64,000 nucleotides of DNA from Serripes groenlandicus (GCA_031761405.1 JASEVX010000013.1:43215425-43279424), one strand, 5' to 3'; positions 46,701 to 59,402 are shown, counted from the stretch's first letter. Numbers and translations are program-made. The notes: generated by a model from the letters alone, not told the origin.

Positions 46701-47590
46701 TAACCATTGTTTAAACAAGCTGTTATGGCTTCCGTTCTTTCACGTTCACTAGTGTCCCCTTGACAAAAGTCCCGAAGACCTCAGCCGGAGTATGCGGCCG
46801 CATCAGATGGTGCAACTGTAGCATTTGCTGACCAGTCTCCAGCAGCCGCTTATGCAAGGTGGCCATTACAGCGTCAGCGTCAACTTCCTGGAATGCTATG
46901 TACGATGGTGTGTCTTTTCTACGATCGTTTCGACAGGAAGTGAGCTGTTCGGTCAGTCCACGCTATGCTTTAATAATTATTCTAGTGTCAAGTTAACCCT
47001 TTCTGATACTATTAGTTAACCCTTTTCAAATTTGAACGCACATGTAGTAGAACACTTTTGGTAACGTTGTCGCAAAAGGTGTATTTCTCGTAATGAAAAA
47101 TTCCCCTTCTGCAAGTACATGCTTGTTTCCAACTCAATCAATACAAATTTTCAAATTTGAAGAATTATACTTTTATTTTATAAAGAATTTCTGTACGTTT
47201 ACGAGAACATAATATATTGGACTATGTTGCTACTTCGCGTTATTCAGTACCTTTGTTTACATGGCGGCAGAAAAATATATTCACCGTAACCGTATTACAG
47301 TAGACTCTTGATAACTCGACTTCGCAAGGGATCCATAAATTACTTCCGAGTTATCGACGAGTTTATGCTTTACTCATTTAAGCAGTATCTGCCTCGGTAT
47401 TCATTAATACTTCAGTATTATTTTTAACAATAATAGACTGATAAAAAAAACATGTCAATGAAAAAGCACTAAGATGTTTTTAAAAGACAGTGCCTTTCCC
47501 GAAATAAATGAAAATATGCGATATATTGGACAGTTATTACAACTGCACTGTTACTGTTCGTAATCATGCATGTGTTTACGAGTTTCACTT
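46701..47590. other. No recognisable gene; partial MITE at 47015-47170
   Basis: TTAACCCTTTTCAAATTTG followed by CGCAAAAGGTGTATTTCTCG and CAACTCAATC marks a half TTAA MITE. Elsewhere nothing is identifiable; ATAACTCGACTTCGCAAGGG recalls a sequence near 4070. Confidence 0.4.
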
Positions 47591-47719
47591 AATATTGATT
47601 TTTACGAGTCGTTTTAACTGACTAGCAATGAAATAAACCTCAGAACCCATTTCACTTAACATGGAATTTTACTGGTCATCGTAACTGACTGAAAAACGAA
47701 ATAAACCTCAGAACCCATA
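47590..47719. repeat. 66-bp minisatellite, left part (2 units)
   Basis: Two units with ACTGACT..AA.GAAATAAACC. The array resumes at 50695 after the transposon. Confidence 0.85.
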
Positions 47720-50694
47720 CAGTTAAGAACATCTTGAAATTGACAAATTAACCGTTCACGCTCCGCTCCGTTCTGTTCCGTTCCGCTCCGCTCACGTTCC
47801 AATCCGCTCTCAAAGCGTTCACTCATTCATAACATTGTGATTGCTTTTTTCCGTTCCGTTCAGATTGAGCGCTTTTTTACGCTCACTCGGAACGCTTTTT
47901 TTCGATCAAAATCCGTTCAACGATTTGATTGGCTTAAATTAATTTCGTTTCGTTTATATTTTTTTTTACTTAACCCTAAATATCAACAACAAATCGTATT
48001 ACGAAAATGATCATATTAATAATATTTGTTACATTCTAATTCAATCGGATACTTGAGTGTCTTATAAAACAAAAGTTTAGTATACAAATATGACTTTTAA
48101 CCCTTCACCGGATATAAACGCTTTCATACACGATCTCAATATAAACGATTTTCGAAAACCCTAATCGATTTCAATATAAACGGTTTTCGACGACCCTAAT
48201 CGATTCTAATCGATTTCAATGTAAACGCTTTTCGACACCTTTGGAGTTTGAATGCTTCAAAAGTATATTTATCGTGTGAATAGGTCCTCCAAAAGTGTAT
48301 CACAATACAATTTGTTTATTTACAAAGGGATCTCATACTTTAAATCATAGTGTTACTATATAAAGTTAAGTAAAAAGCGTCCAAACATGTATAGTGTTTA
48401 AAAACTCAGTACCCAGGTTGAATGAAATGCGTCGGGAAATGATAAGCTTGAAAATACCTTGTTCCTATGAAAAATATCCATATGATAATATCCGTTTCCA
48501 TTTGTAATTGTAAATTTTAATTATTTCACAAGGGTTTTCTAAAATTACCATTATGCACCATATACAGATTGAGTCGCGACACATAAAAATAGGCAATCAG
48601 TTTTGTTCCAAATCTTATAACAGCTGGTATCAATTTATTTAATTGTAATGCCGGCGTTTGATCATAACTGTTCTCAAAAGACTTCGATAATTGTTATGAG
48701 ACGATTTACGAACAGTGATGATCCTAATCAGTCTTAACAGAAGAGCATATTGATCTGAATATTCCCAACTATCGGAAGGCAGGTTTTCATTTGACACGGT
48801 ATTATTATGTGTAAACCACGTGCAACCCAGATCAAATGGAAAATTACTGACGCATGCAGTAAACATGACCTTGACAACAGGGCTTCATTTGTCCCTTTCT
48901 TCATATTAAATAAATCTGGAGCAGATGACATTTAAAACGAGAAAAAATTGCTCACAATGTTATGATCCCATGCAAACACAATGAAGCAACCCTGTATAAA
49001 TCTATTCTTCTGCTGTAGAAATTGTCTATACGTGAGAAAGGGTTAAATAGTTTGAATTTTTTGTCAAGATGTTTTTAATTTCGTCGGCATAATTGTTGAA
49101 AGAGGAAAGGGTTTACTCACACGTGCAAAGTCGGTTCTTTGTTTGACCGATCACATTTCCGGTGTATACCAGTTTTGACAATCAAGTAAGCTACTGGGAA
49201 ATACCTCTTTCACAGATGTAGATTCATATTGACGCAACTAAAGCTGACGAGTAAACATTGCAGCAAAAGGAGAAAGCCTAAATGCATTAAATTTAATAGA
49301 TAACTTTTGCCACAATGATTTGAATTAATTCAGTAATTATACTTTCCTTTTTTATAGATTTTCTTTATTTTTGTCTCGACATTTTCACAATCGTTTGCTG
49401 TGATTTGTTGTAATGGGGAAAGGGATGAACAGCTGACATAAGCGGTTATTGTTTTCATCTACACAATACCGGCGGGTCTTTGATTGATTGATCTAGTAAA
49501 TCAGAAGGGCAATAAAATGGGTCATTTACGGGTGCAGTTATGACACTTCCGCAAAACTGAAGCTGTATTTTTTTTTTTGGCTTTACCCCGTCTGACATTC
49601 AATCAGATATTTCTGATCTGGAAGTTGTTTCCGATGATTGTTCTTCTTCCGACAACAATCTTTTCTCTATAGGAGCTTGGAATAATGAGTTTCAACAACC
49701 AAGGGTAAGTAAACAAAGAACTAAATCGTCCTTGAGAATACGGGAAAATACGCAAACATGTGTTTACATTCGACTTTTTTTGGGTTAACAATTTTCTATT
49801 GCCGATCTATTTCTTCAAAAAGGAAATAGTTAGAAATGAAAACGTAAGGACATTAGACATTCAAAATATTTATATGGGATGTTTTAACATTTATTCTCGT
49901 GAAATCGACTTTGAATCATGACAGGAAGATGTGTGATTTCTCCATTAAGTTTTACTAATTTTACTCCTGTATGTCACAGAGTTGACTTTTGAAAACTTCG
50001 TAGAAATTAAGACATATTTCCTTTACGGAGTATCTGGTTTAAAAAAATTAAACTTGAAATTGTTGTTGTTATATTCTGGAGTAATTTCACTTGTTTTTTT
50101 TCCCCGCAATAACAATATTTGAAAAGGTAGACATGAGCAAAATACATTCATCATTTTCAAGAAAAAATAAAAAATAAAATTGCCCTGCTTTCGTCTCCTG
50201 TTTTGCTTCAGTTCTTTTCATGCTGAAATAGTGTATTTTACACCAATGTAAAGGTAATTTAATTTCCCACAATGTTTATACTGACATATAAAAGGTAGTT
50301 ACAATATTTTATACAGATAGTTGGGTTTAATTAGGACAGGTGTCAAATTCTTATGATTTACCCAATACCCTGTGTGGAAATAGTGTACAGGCTTTTATCA
50401 GTAGTTTATTGACTATTGGTTTATCAAATAGATGCCTATATATGGAGATAATATAGGTAAATGGGCAGTTGGGCTATCCAGTAAAGGGTTAATAAAATAT
50501 TTCGTAAAATAATTATCGGATAGTTGTTGCAACCGTTTAACGAGCGAATGATTGGATTTTTGCAATCATTATGATTGTTTCGTTCAGAGCGCAACATTCC
50601 GTTCCGCTCATAAAGCGTTCCAACTTCGTTCCAATCACGCTCACGATCCAATCACGTTCCGCTCAGATTGTCAATTTCATGATGTTCTTAACTG
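47720..50694. mobile_element. 2,975-bp non-autonomous DNA transposon with 27-bp TIRs and TA duplication
   Basis: Left terminus 47720-47746 (CAGTTAAGAACATC...) and right terminus 50668-50694 are inverted repeats matching at 26 of 27 positions. Both are flanked by TA (47718-47719, 50695-50696). Removing the element and one TA restores the host 66-bp unit (CCCATACCACTTAACATGG), so the boundaries are firm. TA targeting and a CAGT start fit the Tc1/mariner superfamily. No transposase-like frame is present; the longest frames are under 80 codons. Subterminal CGTTCCGCTC-type repeats lie in direct orientation at both ends. Confidence 0.88.
48935..49430. mobile_element. TTAA MITE remnants nested in the transposon
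   Basis: GTGAGAAAGGGTTAAATAG near 49031-49050, GAGGAAAGGGTTTAC near 49103 and GGGGAAAGGGATGAAC near 49430 are right-end sequences. GCAGCAAAAGGAGAAAG is an internal motif. Confidence 0.5.
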
Positions 50695-51540
50695 TACCAC
50701 TTAACATGGATTGTTACGGATCATTTGAACTGACTGCAAACGAAATAAGTCTCAGACCCCATACCACATAACATGGATTGTTACGGGTCATTTAAACTAA
50801 CTGAAAACGAAATAACCTTAGACCCGATACCACTTAACATGGATTGTTGCGGGTCATTTCAACTGACTGAAAACGAAATAATCCTCAGTCCCCATACGAC
50901 TTTACATAGATTGTTACGGGTCATTGTTACTGACAGGCAAACAAATAAACCTCAGACTCCATACCACTTAACATGGATTGTTACGGGTTAATTTAACTGA
51001 CTGAAACCGAAAAATACCTCAGACTCAATATGACTAAACATGGACATCTAAGGGCCATTGTAACTGACAGGCAACGAAATTAACCTCAGACTCTATATGA
51101 CCTATATGAATTTTACAGGCCATTGTAACCGACTGGCAACGCAATTAACCTCAGACTCCATATCACTTAACATGGATTTTCACGGGTCATTATAACTGAC
51201 AGGCAGTGAAATAAATCACAGGCCCGATATCACTTAACATGGACTTTTACGGGCCATTGTAACTATCAGGCAACGAAATAAACATCAGACCCCCATATCA
51301 TTTAATACGGATGTGTATGGGTCATTGTAACTGACTGGCAGCAAAATAAACATCAGACCCAATATCACTAAACATGGATTTTTACTTGTCATTGTTACTG
51401 ACTGGCGAAATAAACCTCATATTCTATATCACTTATATGGATTTGTACGGGTCATTGTAACTGACTGGCAACGAAATAAACCTCAGGCCCCATTTCACGT
51501 AACAATGAGTTGATGGGTCATTGTAACTGACAGGCAACTA
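50695..51540. repeat. 66-bp minisatellite, right part (~13 units)
   Basis: ACTTAACATGGATTGTTACG, GGTCATTGTAACTGACTGGC and AACGAAATAAACCTCAGACC repeat about every 66 bp. Short frames across the first units are repeat artefacts. Confidence 0.92.
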
Positions 51541-51542
51541 AA

Positions 51543-52955
51543 ACAAGAGGGCCATGATTGCTCTGGATCGCTCACCTTAATTATACAATGTACTGCAATG
51601 CAAAACACATCAAGACAATTATTCTGAATGTAACCTCCACAGTGTTAACAATATTTTCATTCATTTGGCCTAGTGATCTATATTTTTTTACCTGATATGA
51701 CCCATATTCCAACATGGACTAGATATCATTAAGACAACATTCTGACAAAGTTTTAACTTGCTCAAAGTAAAAATGCGACATACGGAGTTTGAACAATATT
51801 TTCCTTTAATGACCTAGTTTCTGATCCAATATGACCCATATCCGAACTTGACCTAGATATAATTCAGACAAACATTCTGACCAAATTTCAAGATGCTGAA
51901 GCAAAAAATGCGGCATCCAAAGTGTTCACTAGATTTTCCTTCAATTTAATCTAGTGACCTAGTTTTTGACCCAGCAGGTCCCATATTCGAACTTGGCCTA
52001 CATATCATCAAGAATAACATTCTGATAAAGTTTCATCATGCTGAAATTAAAAATGCAGTATCCAGAGTGTTAACAAGATTGCCCTTCAATTTGGCCTAGA
52101 TATCATTTAGACAAACATTCTGACCAATTTTTCAAGCTGCAGAAGCAAAAAATGCGGCATCCAAAGTGTTAACAAGATTTTCCTTCAATTTGGCCTAGTG
52201 ACCCGGCATGACCCATATTTTCAAGCTGCTGAAACGAAACATGCGGCTTCTACAGAGTTAACAAGATTTTCCCTCAATTTGGCCTAGTGACCTAGTTTCT
52301 AACCCAATATGACCCATATTAAAACTTGACCTAGATATCTTTAAGACAAACATTCTGACAATATTTATACATGCTCAAGTTGAAAATATGGCCTCTACAG
52401 TGTTAACAAGATTATCCTTCAATTTGGCTTTGTGACCTAGTTTTTGAACCAGCATGACCCATATTCGAACTTGACCTAGATATTTTTAAGACAAACATTC
52501 TGACAAAATTTCTAACTGCTGAAGCAAAAATAGCGGCCTCTGGAGTGTTAACAAGATTTTCCTTCAATATGACAGAGTGACCTACTTTTTGACCTGACAT
52601 GACCCATGTTCTAACTTGACCTACATATCATCAAGACAAACATTCTGATAAAGTTTCAACATGCTCAAGTTGAAAATGTGGCATCCAGAGTGTTAACAAG
52701 ATTTCCCTTCAATTTGACTTAGTGACCTCGTTTTTGACCTCATATGGCCCAGTATCAAACTTGTCCAAGATTTGATGGAGATGAACGTTCTGATAAACTT
52801 TCATGAAGATTGGATGCAAAATGTAGCCTGTAGAGTGTTAACAAGCTAAAATGTTGACGGCGCAAGACGCACGACGGACGACGCCGGACGACGCCGGACA
52901 AAATGTGATCACGATAGCTCACCTTGCACTTCGTGCATAGGTGAGCTAAAAAGAA
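51543..52955 (+). mobile_element. Hairpin-ended tandem-core element (copy 3)
   Basis: Begins AAAACAAGAGGGCCATGATT and has about eight units of roughly 160 bp with TTCAATTTGGCCTAGTGACC and GACCCATATTCGAACTTGAC. It then has GACGACGCCGGACGACGCCG and the stem-loop AGCTCACC...GGTGAGCT followed by AAAAAG. The end is the same as 5677-6526 but the core is different. It lies at the edge of the 66-bp array. Confidence 0.75.
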
Positions 52956-52959
52956 GAAA

Positions 52960-54010
52960 AGTTGTACGAGTGTAATGTCATGTAAAGGTTAACAGGCTAT
53001 AAAAAATACACAATAAACCTTGTAGAATCAAATGATGCAGTTTTATATTTCGTATTTTGTGACAAAAGAAAGTCATAGACTCATTGACTGAGCCATGTAT
53101 ATAACAGGCCTTTGAAAAAAAAGCAACCGACTAATCAATTAAATTAACACACATCTTTCGAAAACTGCTTGCAAGATTTAGGTCACTTTGGACGTTTTTA
53201 TAAGATAATTTGACGGCCTGTGTAACACAGAAATCTGTAATGTAAATTGGAAATCTTCCGAAAGATTAATGAATATTAGTGCCCTTTAAACCCTCTCCAA
53301 CAGACAACAAACCTGGAGCAGACGATTGTGAAACCGTATGGGAATTCTCTGTAGTATGATATTTGACTAGAGATGAAAGAGATAAGGGGAACTTGTAAAG
53401 AAGTACATGTAATGTGTTAAACAAGTCAAACGTGCGGCTTAGTTTATTTTCAACTTATGTATTTAACATCGATTGAGAGACAATCGTTTAGTTTATATAC
53501 ATCACGGTCGATCACTGATTCGTGGAGAAATAACCAGTACGTGCAAAGCGTTTGTGAAAACATACCAATGAGTCAATGACAGAACCCGCGTATCACATGA
53601 TTCGAACCCGGGACCTTTTATTTGGTAAAAGGGACCGATGCTCTACAACTGCACCAATGTCTTCAACATGCAGATCCATGAGAGTCAACAAGAATTTTCT
53701 TCAATGTTGCGTAGTGACCTAGTTTTTGAAATGTTTTGTTTTGGGGTTTAACACCATTTCTAACATTATTTCAGTTATATCACGGCGGCAGTTCCCTTAT
53801 TCATGATCCCTGGGTTAAACCACTAGGTTTCGAAATGTGACTTCACTTAACCATGACAGCTGTGACTGAGGATCAAACCTAAGTTCAATATCCCGACACT
53901 AACCACTCTCCCTTCTTTAACATAGCCCAGATATGAACAAGACAACTATTCTAACAAAGTTTCAACATGCTTGATTCGAATATGCGATCTCTAAAGTATA
54001 CACAATATGT
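52960..54010. repeat. Segmental duplicate of 25330-26180
   Basis: Colinear phrases listed for the partner. Includes a SINE-like element (53725-53910) and a tRNA-like B-box near 53590. Confidence 0.8.
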
Positions 54011-54042
54011 TTCATGAATATGGCCCCGAGACAGATGGCTTT

Positions 54043-54250
54043 TTAACCCTTTTCCACATGTAGACAACATTTTTGCAGCTGATGACTGGACAAAAATGTA
54101 AAAAAAATAAAAATATATTATTACTTATTCAAGTTGAAAACATTGTGGCAAAAGGAGAAATTGCTCATTTTGAGCAATTTCTTTTTTTGTCACAATGTTT
54201 TCAAAAGTTTTCTGCTGCAGAGGCGTTAGAAAACGTCTACTAAGGTCAAA
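54043..54250. mobile_element. TTAA MITE with strong internal hairpin
   Basis: TTAACCCTTTTCCACATGTA on the left. Inside, AGGAGAAATTGCTCATTTTG is followed by its complement GAGCAATTTCT, forming a stem. The right end is altered (GCGTTAGAAAACG). Confidence 0.6.
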
Positions 54251-54719
54251 TAAAGCCAAATACATCCGCTGTCATGCTGATCTACACCCAAATAGTCCCT
54301 AATAGAAACCTTGTTCGCGTAGAAATGAGTGTATACCATCACCGGAATGCATAGAATATATGACATTGAGTTTAAAATCATTGTAAAAACGTGAATAGGA
54401 TGTACTCGAAATGATAGATATGATCACTTTTTGTTTTTTGACCTTGTTTGAAAGTGAAAGTAGAGAATGCAAAACACCCGTTTTGTCTGGGCCTGATTTG
54501 GTCCAAAATGACGGTAACCATTTTCGCCTGGTGAGTTCTTTCTTGCATAATACAGGAACCCCCGCCCCCATTTTCTTTGCGTTGTTTTAAAGCTTAGAGG
54601 TAACTCTTTTCAATGTATAGGTTTTCTACATGAGAAACGCTTAGAAAGTGTGACAATTGAGGACTGAAACTGGTCGATTTATATGGAAACAAAGAAGGAA
54701 TATATTTGGTGTATTGTAA

Positions 54720-54908
54720 CCTATATGTGGGAAAGGGTCAAAACATTGAGACAAAATGAGAAATTGCTCAAGATGAGCAATTTCTCCTTTTGCCACAATG
54801 TTTTCAACATTTTTCAGTAATTAAACCTTTATTTACAGAGACCTTCCATGTTTTTGCTTACATTGAAAGTGGTCTGCTGCAGATTGGTTGAATGTGGGAT
54901 TGGCTTAA
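54720..54908. mobile_element. TTAA MITE with internal hairpin
   Basis: TGAGAAATTGCTCAAGATGA and GCAATTTCTCCTTTTGCCAC form a stem. The right end is GTCTGCTGCAG...AATGTGGGATTGGCTTAA; the left end is GTGGGAAAGGGTCAAAAC. Confidence 0.6.
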
Positions 54909-55408
54909 CCAATGTAATGGATATATATATATGTATGTGACTTTCTATAGTTGATAACAATCAAGATTACGGGAAAAGAAGAACAATATATATATCACAT
55001 TCAGTCAATCGTCAATTCAAAGGAGAATTCGTTTATTATTGTGACGGCATTCACATTCAGTCACTCATAAATTGAAATCATTATTGTTCAATTTGTATTT
55101 GGACACATTGGACAATAAATCGTAAGTGATATTTATAAACAATTATGATATTTAACTTCTAAGTATATATTACATATAAGACATAATAATCCTCCTTATT
55201 TATAAGTTAGACGAAATATTTACCCCATTTACTCTATAGTATTAGTTACTAAAGAGGAACTAGTAGTTAGATGAAATCTCCAACATTCGCATGTTTTTAT
55301 CAATAAGATGTTTATAACGTGTCTGCGTTTAAAGTTGAATTAGAATAAAGTTGACAATACGGGGTATCTGCACTGCACCATAAAATGCTCAACGGGTGGA
55401 ATAAACCC
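54909..55408. other. No recognisable gene
   Basis: AT-rich sequence without tandem structure or a domain-bearing frame. Confidence 0.45.
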
Positions 55409-55541
55409 GGCCTAGCTCAACAGAGGCCGAGTTGGGCCTAGCTCAACCGAGGCCGAGTTGGGCCTAGCTCAACCGAGGCCGAGTTGGACCTAGCTCAACA
55501 GAGGCCGAGTTGGGCCTAGCTCAACCGAGGCCGAGTTGACT
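55409..55541. repeat. GC-rich 26-bp minisatellite, 5 units
   Basis: Units GGCCTAGCTCAACCGAGGCC-GAGTTG are almost identical, with only ACAGA/ACCGA and GGGCC/GGACC changes. GC content stands out from the surroundings. Confidence 0.95.
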
Positions 55542-55615
55542 CAGGGATCAAGTGGATTACAGGCCAAGTTGACCTGTTACCAAAACATCTTACAAGCATC
55601 TGACCTGTAGCAGGA

Positions 55616-55645
55616 ACGTAGATAAGAATCTTTTCTTATCTACGT
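55616..55645. repeat. Perfect 13-bp inverted repeat
   Basis: ACGTAGATAAGAA and its complement TTCTTATCTACGT are separated by TCTT. Outside, GTAGCAGG and CCTGCAGG extend an imperfect stem. Confidence 0.85.
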
Positions 55646-57060
55646 CCCTACCTGCAGGTATAATGTATTCAATTAGTACTTGACAATGTAGTTTATTTCA
55701 GTGCTTATGATCACGAACTTAGGAGACCCGTTGATATAATTGTCTCTGGCATATTCTGTTTCCAAAATTTAGTTTCTTTAGACAATAAATATACTTATAA
55801 TTACTCCACTTACATATGAAAGAAGAACTAACCTTAAAGTCTGTTTCTCTCAAATTTACAAAATTTACATCGACTTTTCACAATATGGATGCAAATGGCG
55901 GCTTTTTTATTAGGGGAAATAACTCTTCTAAACGTGCTGTTTCGTCAAAATATGTTACGATAGTGCAAGTGGCAATACATGCAATTGAGCCGCTTGAAGG
56001 CTAGTTAATCATTACTACGGAAATCACTTATGCAACAACAACAACAATATTGTATTACGGTGCAGACTATGTACACAAAACATAAAAGACAGCTCTGTAA
56101 CAAATTATACATAGTGATTATAGGGCAACCAAAGTCGTAGTCTCATGCCTAAATTTATTTCCAAATACATGCATCTAATGCGTGAGGAAAAACTATACTT
56201 AAGATTGACAAAGGTCGTACTTAATATCTAGTTACACACTATTTACCCCTTTATGTAAAATGTCACTAATAACAGACCCTTCTTTGAAAACATGTGTGTA
56301 CTATATTTACGGATATTTTTGTGAGCATTTATTGACCGCTGACACATGAATATAAAAATATATTCATAAAATACATTAAGGGTCAATAACTCGGTTGCTT
56401 AACCTAAAGGCTGCCGGCATCACAGGGCAAACATCCTGTGGGAAGGACAAAATCGTTCGTTTCGAACACTGTTTTCATTGGTTCAGGTAAACAGTCGATT
56501 TAATGTATCTGGGTCGTTAACAAATCCGCAGTTAAACCATAAACCTCATTTGCAGAATCCGACTTTTGGAAACATGAGGAAAACGGAGAAATTTCTCCTA
56601 TTGAACAAATTATCCCTTTGCATACTGATTTGAACCTCAAACTTTCATTTAAATAATGTTTCTATACTTTTACTTAAAAGTCATCTGCTGAAGACTTGTT
56701 GATCGTGAAACACTTATTTTTATACTCCTTGTTTTTTCGGTACCTTTGGTTACTTAACGACAACAACAATCAGTAGAACAAATTAAACTGATTTTTCTTT
56801 TCAGACATTTTCTGTTCACGTTGAATTTTCACTTCATCTTCAGTCAAATATCTTGACTGAAATCGAGCAAAACTATTCGTCATGGACGCTTGAAATTGTA
56901 TACAGCCGTTTGTACTCTTTATATAATATGTTTAACCCATTATATAATATGAATGTAAAGAGTTGAGAAAGTTAATATAAGGGCGGTTACTTAACCAAAG
57001 ATTGATCTGAACTTATATAAAGTTGAATTTAACAACGACTGACATCGGTCTACAATCTTG
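55646..57060. other. No gene; diverged repeats
   Basis: 56230-56470 matches the later part of the 22.4-23.1 kb duplication (GACACATGAATATAAA, GACAAAATCGTTC). 56540-56712 is a decayed TTAA MITE (GTCATCTGCTGAAGACTTGT). A 62-codon frame at 55816-56004 has no recognisable features. Confidence 0.45.
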
Positions 57061-57069
57061 AATGATATA

Positions 57070-57275
57070 ACCAGTTCCCACATAAAGACAGTCTCCGACG
57101 CATTTGCAATAGACGACTTTTAAACACATTGTATGAAAGGGGAAATTGCTCAAATATGTCAATGTTTTCAAGTTTCAATAAATTATGAGTTCATTTAAAA
57201 AGAGTTTCGTGATTTCGCCAATCTGTTTTGAAAGCCACCTGCTCTAGACTTGTGATATGTACTTGTAGGAAATAG
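57070..57275. mobile_element. Decayed TTAA MITE
   Basis: CAGTTCCCACATAAAGACAG, CATTTGCAATAGACGACTTT and GAAAGCCACCTGCTCTAGAC follow the family order; both termini have decayed. Confidence 0.45.
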
Positions 57276-58260
57276 GTAAGCAAAACAACACTAATTGAAC
57301 ATGGACGCTTGAATGTATTGGTTCGAGTACCAGCTGTCGTGGGGACACGATCTATATTTAACAAATAATTCAATGTGCTTTTGAAAAGGCGTCTGATTAT
57401 TCATTTCATTTGACGCCATACCCTTCGAGAGCAGTCACGTGTGATTCTCGGTAACTGCTTGCATGATGCAAACGACTTTTGTTTGACGCCTCTAAAGTCT
57501 ATAACACAGTACAGTCTATTTTGATGAACAGCCCGTTGCCTTGGAAGACTGGTGAGTGGATTATTGGTGAGAGTGGGCCAGGACAAACATTCGAATGTTA
57601 AATTGCCGTAAGTATGAAGGAAAACAAAGTTCTAAATGGGGTTAAACCCAAAATAAAAAAATCAGTCATTAATGTAACTGTAAGCGTAAACTTCTTCATA
57701 AATTTCAAGCCGGGACATTACTAAAATGTGATCCAGAAAAAATGAAACGCGATATATTCCCTTTGTGTTTCAACATGACACACATATGCGTCATTAAGAA
57801 ATCATGCCGCTTTCAAATATATTCAAGTCATATCGCGATATAAAACACTGTTTCTTTATCCCTGGATGATCGATCAGTACTATGTTATATGATGCTATGT
57901 GATGCTATTCGATATTCATTAAACATTACCAACCATAGGGCCATTGTAACCGGTGTAGAAGCAGATACGCTGGTGCTTATTACACGCAGTCTGGTCTGAC
58001 AATGCACCGTTTTCCAATTAGTTTTAGAAACTTCTGTTAAGCAGTATCCATTTTGATCATTGCATGGATTTAAAGGCATCAACTTGTGTGATGATTAGGT
58101 TAAGGATGATTTTTTACAGAACACAACTTAATTTCATTCATTAAAAAAGAACACAATATTTCTTGGAATGTGTTGTTCAAATAATCAATAGTGATTTCAA
58201 AAGTTTTAAAAGTTTTAAAAGTGTTACATTGATGCGAACTTAATGGCAAAACAGTACCAT
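57276..58260. other. No recognisable gene
   Basis: AT-rich sequence with scattered short frames and no structure I can assign. Confidence 0.45.
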
Positions 58261-58266
58261 CCATTG

Positions 58267-59070
58267 TCAGCAAATGAATGAAGATTTGTTTTCAATGAAC
58301 GATAGATGGTCCGATAAAGATGAACAGATATATTTGCTGGTCTATGTCTATACTATCAGTTAATGCCTATTGGTTGGATTTCGCGTCCCATAGATCAGAC
58401 TGAACAGATGAACTGCCAGATCTGGGTCTATACAGTCAGAAAATGCGTTTAAGTTGGTTAACGAAGACGCCGCACAGTCGAATGAGATTGAACAGATATG
58501 CTGGCTGATCTACGTCTATATTGAAAGTAAATACCTATTGGTTGGTTTTTGCAGAGTGCCGCACGCTCAGATAATTATGAATGGACTTGCTGGCTGATCT
58601 AGGTCTATATTAAAAGTAATTGCCTATTGGTTGGTTTTCGCAGAGTGTCGCACGCTCAGATCAGACTGAACATATATGATGGCTGATCTGGTTCTATACT
58701 GGCAGTAAATGCCCATTGGTTCGGTTTGTTTTAGCCGAGTGCCTGATGGCCGTATCGGACTGAACGGGTGACCTATGCTCTCGGTCTATTCTGTCAGTAA
58801 ATGTATTTTCGTTGGAGATTGAACTGATGTGCTGGCTGATCCGCTTCTAAACGGTCAGTCAATGATTATAGCTTGGTCTTCGCAGAGCGCCGCACGGTCG
58901 TTTCAGACTGAATAGATGTGCTGGTTGATCTAGTTCTATACTGTCAGTAAATGCATTTGTGTTGGCTTTTGCAAAGCGCTGCACGGAGTTCAGACTGAGC
59001 GGATGTACTGGCTAATCTGGGTCAATACTGGCAGACAAAGCCATCGTTGGTTTTCGTGGAGCGTTGCCAA
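58267..59070. repeat. 89-bp minisatellite, second locus (~9 units)
   Basis: Diverged units with GCCTATTGGTTGGTTTTCGC, AGACTGAACAGATGTGCTGG and TCTATACTGGCAGTAAATG. Its last part (TGTTTGGTAAATGTGAATAT) matches the long-unit variant at 40750-41170. Confidence 0.88.
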
Positions 59071-59402
59071 TATGTTTGGTAAATGTGAATATCTCACCGT
59101 CATATAACTGGCCTTTGACCTTGTAGGAATACCTCTTCATTACAATATTCCACTTTGAGTGTTACCATTACGCTTATAGATAAGATAATGGAAATATGTA
59201 TGCAAGTTTATTGCTGCAAGTTTGCTACTTTGAATGAATTATTGCATATATTGGCGTTCTTTGTAAAATATTTGATTCTGTTTAAGCTGGTTTCTGTTAC
59301 ATTATACAAATACTGTTGAAAACTCCAAAAGAAAATCAATTCATCGAAAGTCATCGACAATATTTTGAATAAAAACATTACATTTGTCCTTATCACACGT
59401 CT

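Noticed and set aside
47720..50694. Transposase gene inside the TA-flanked element
   Set aside because: All frames are short and none shows a DDE/D-type or helix-turn-helix pattern, so the element is called non-autonomous.
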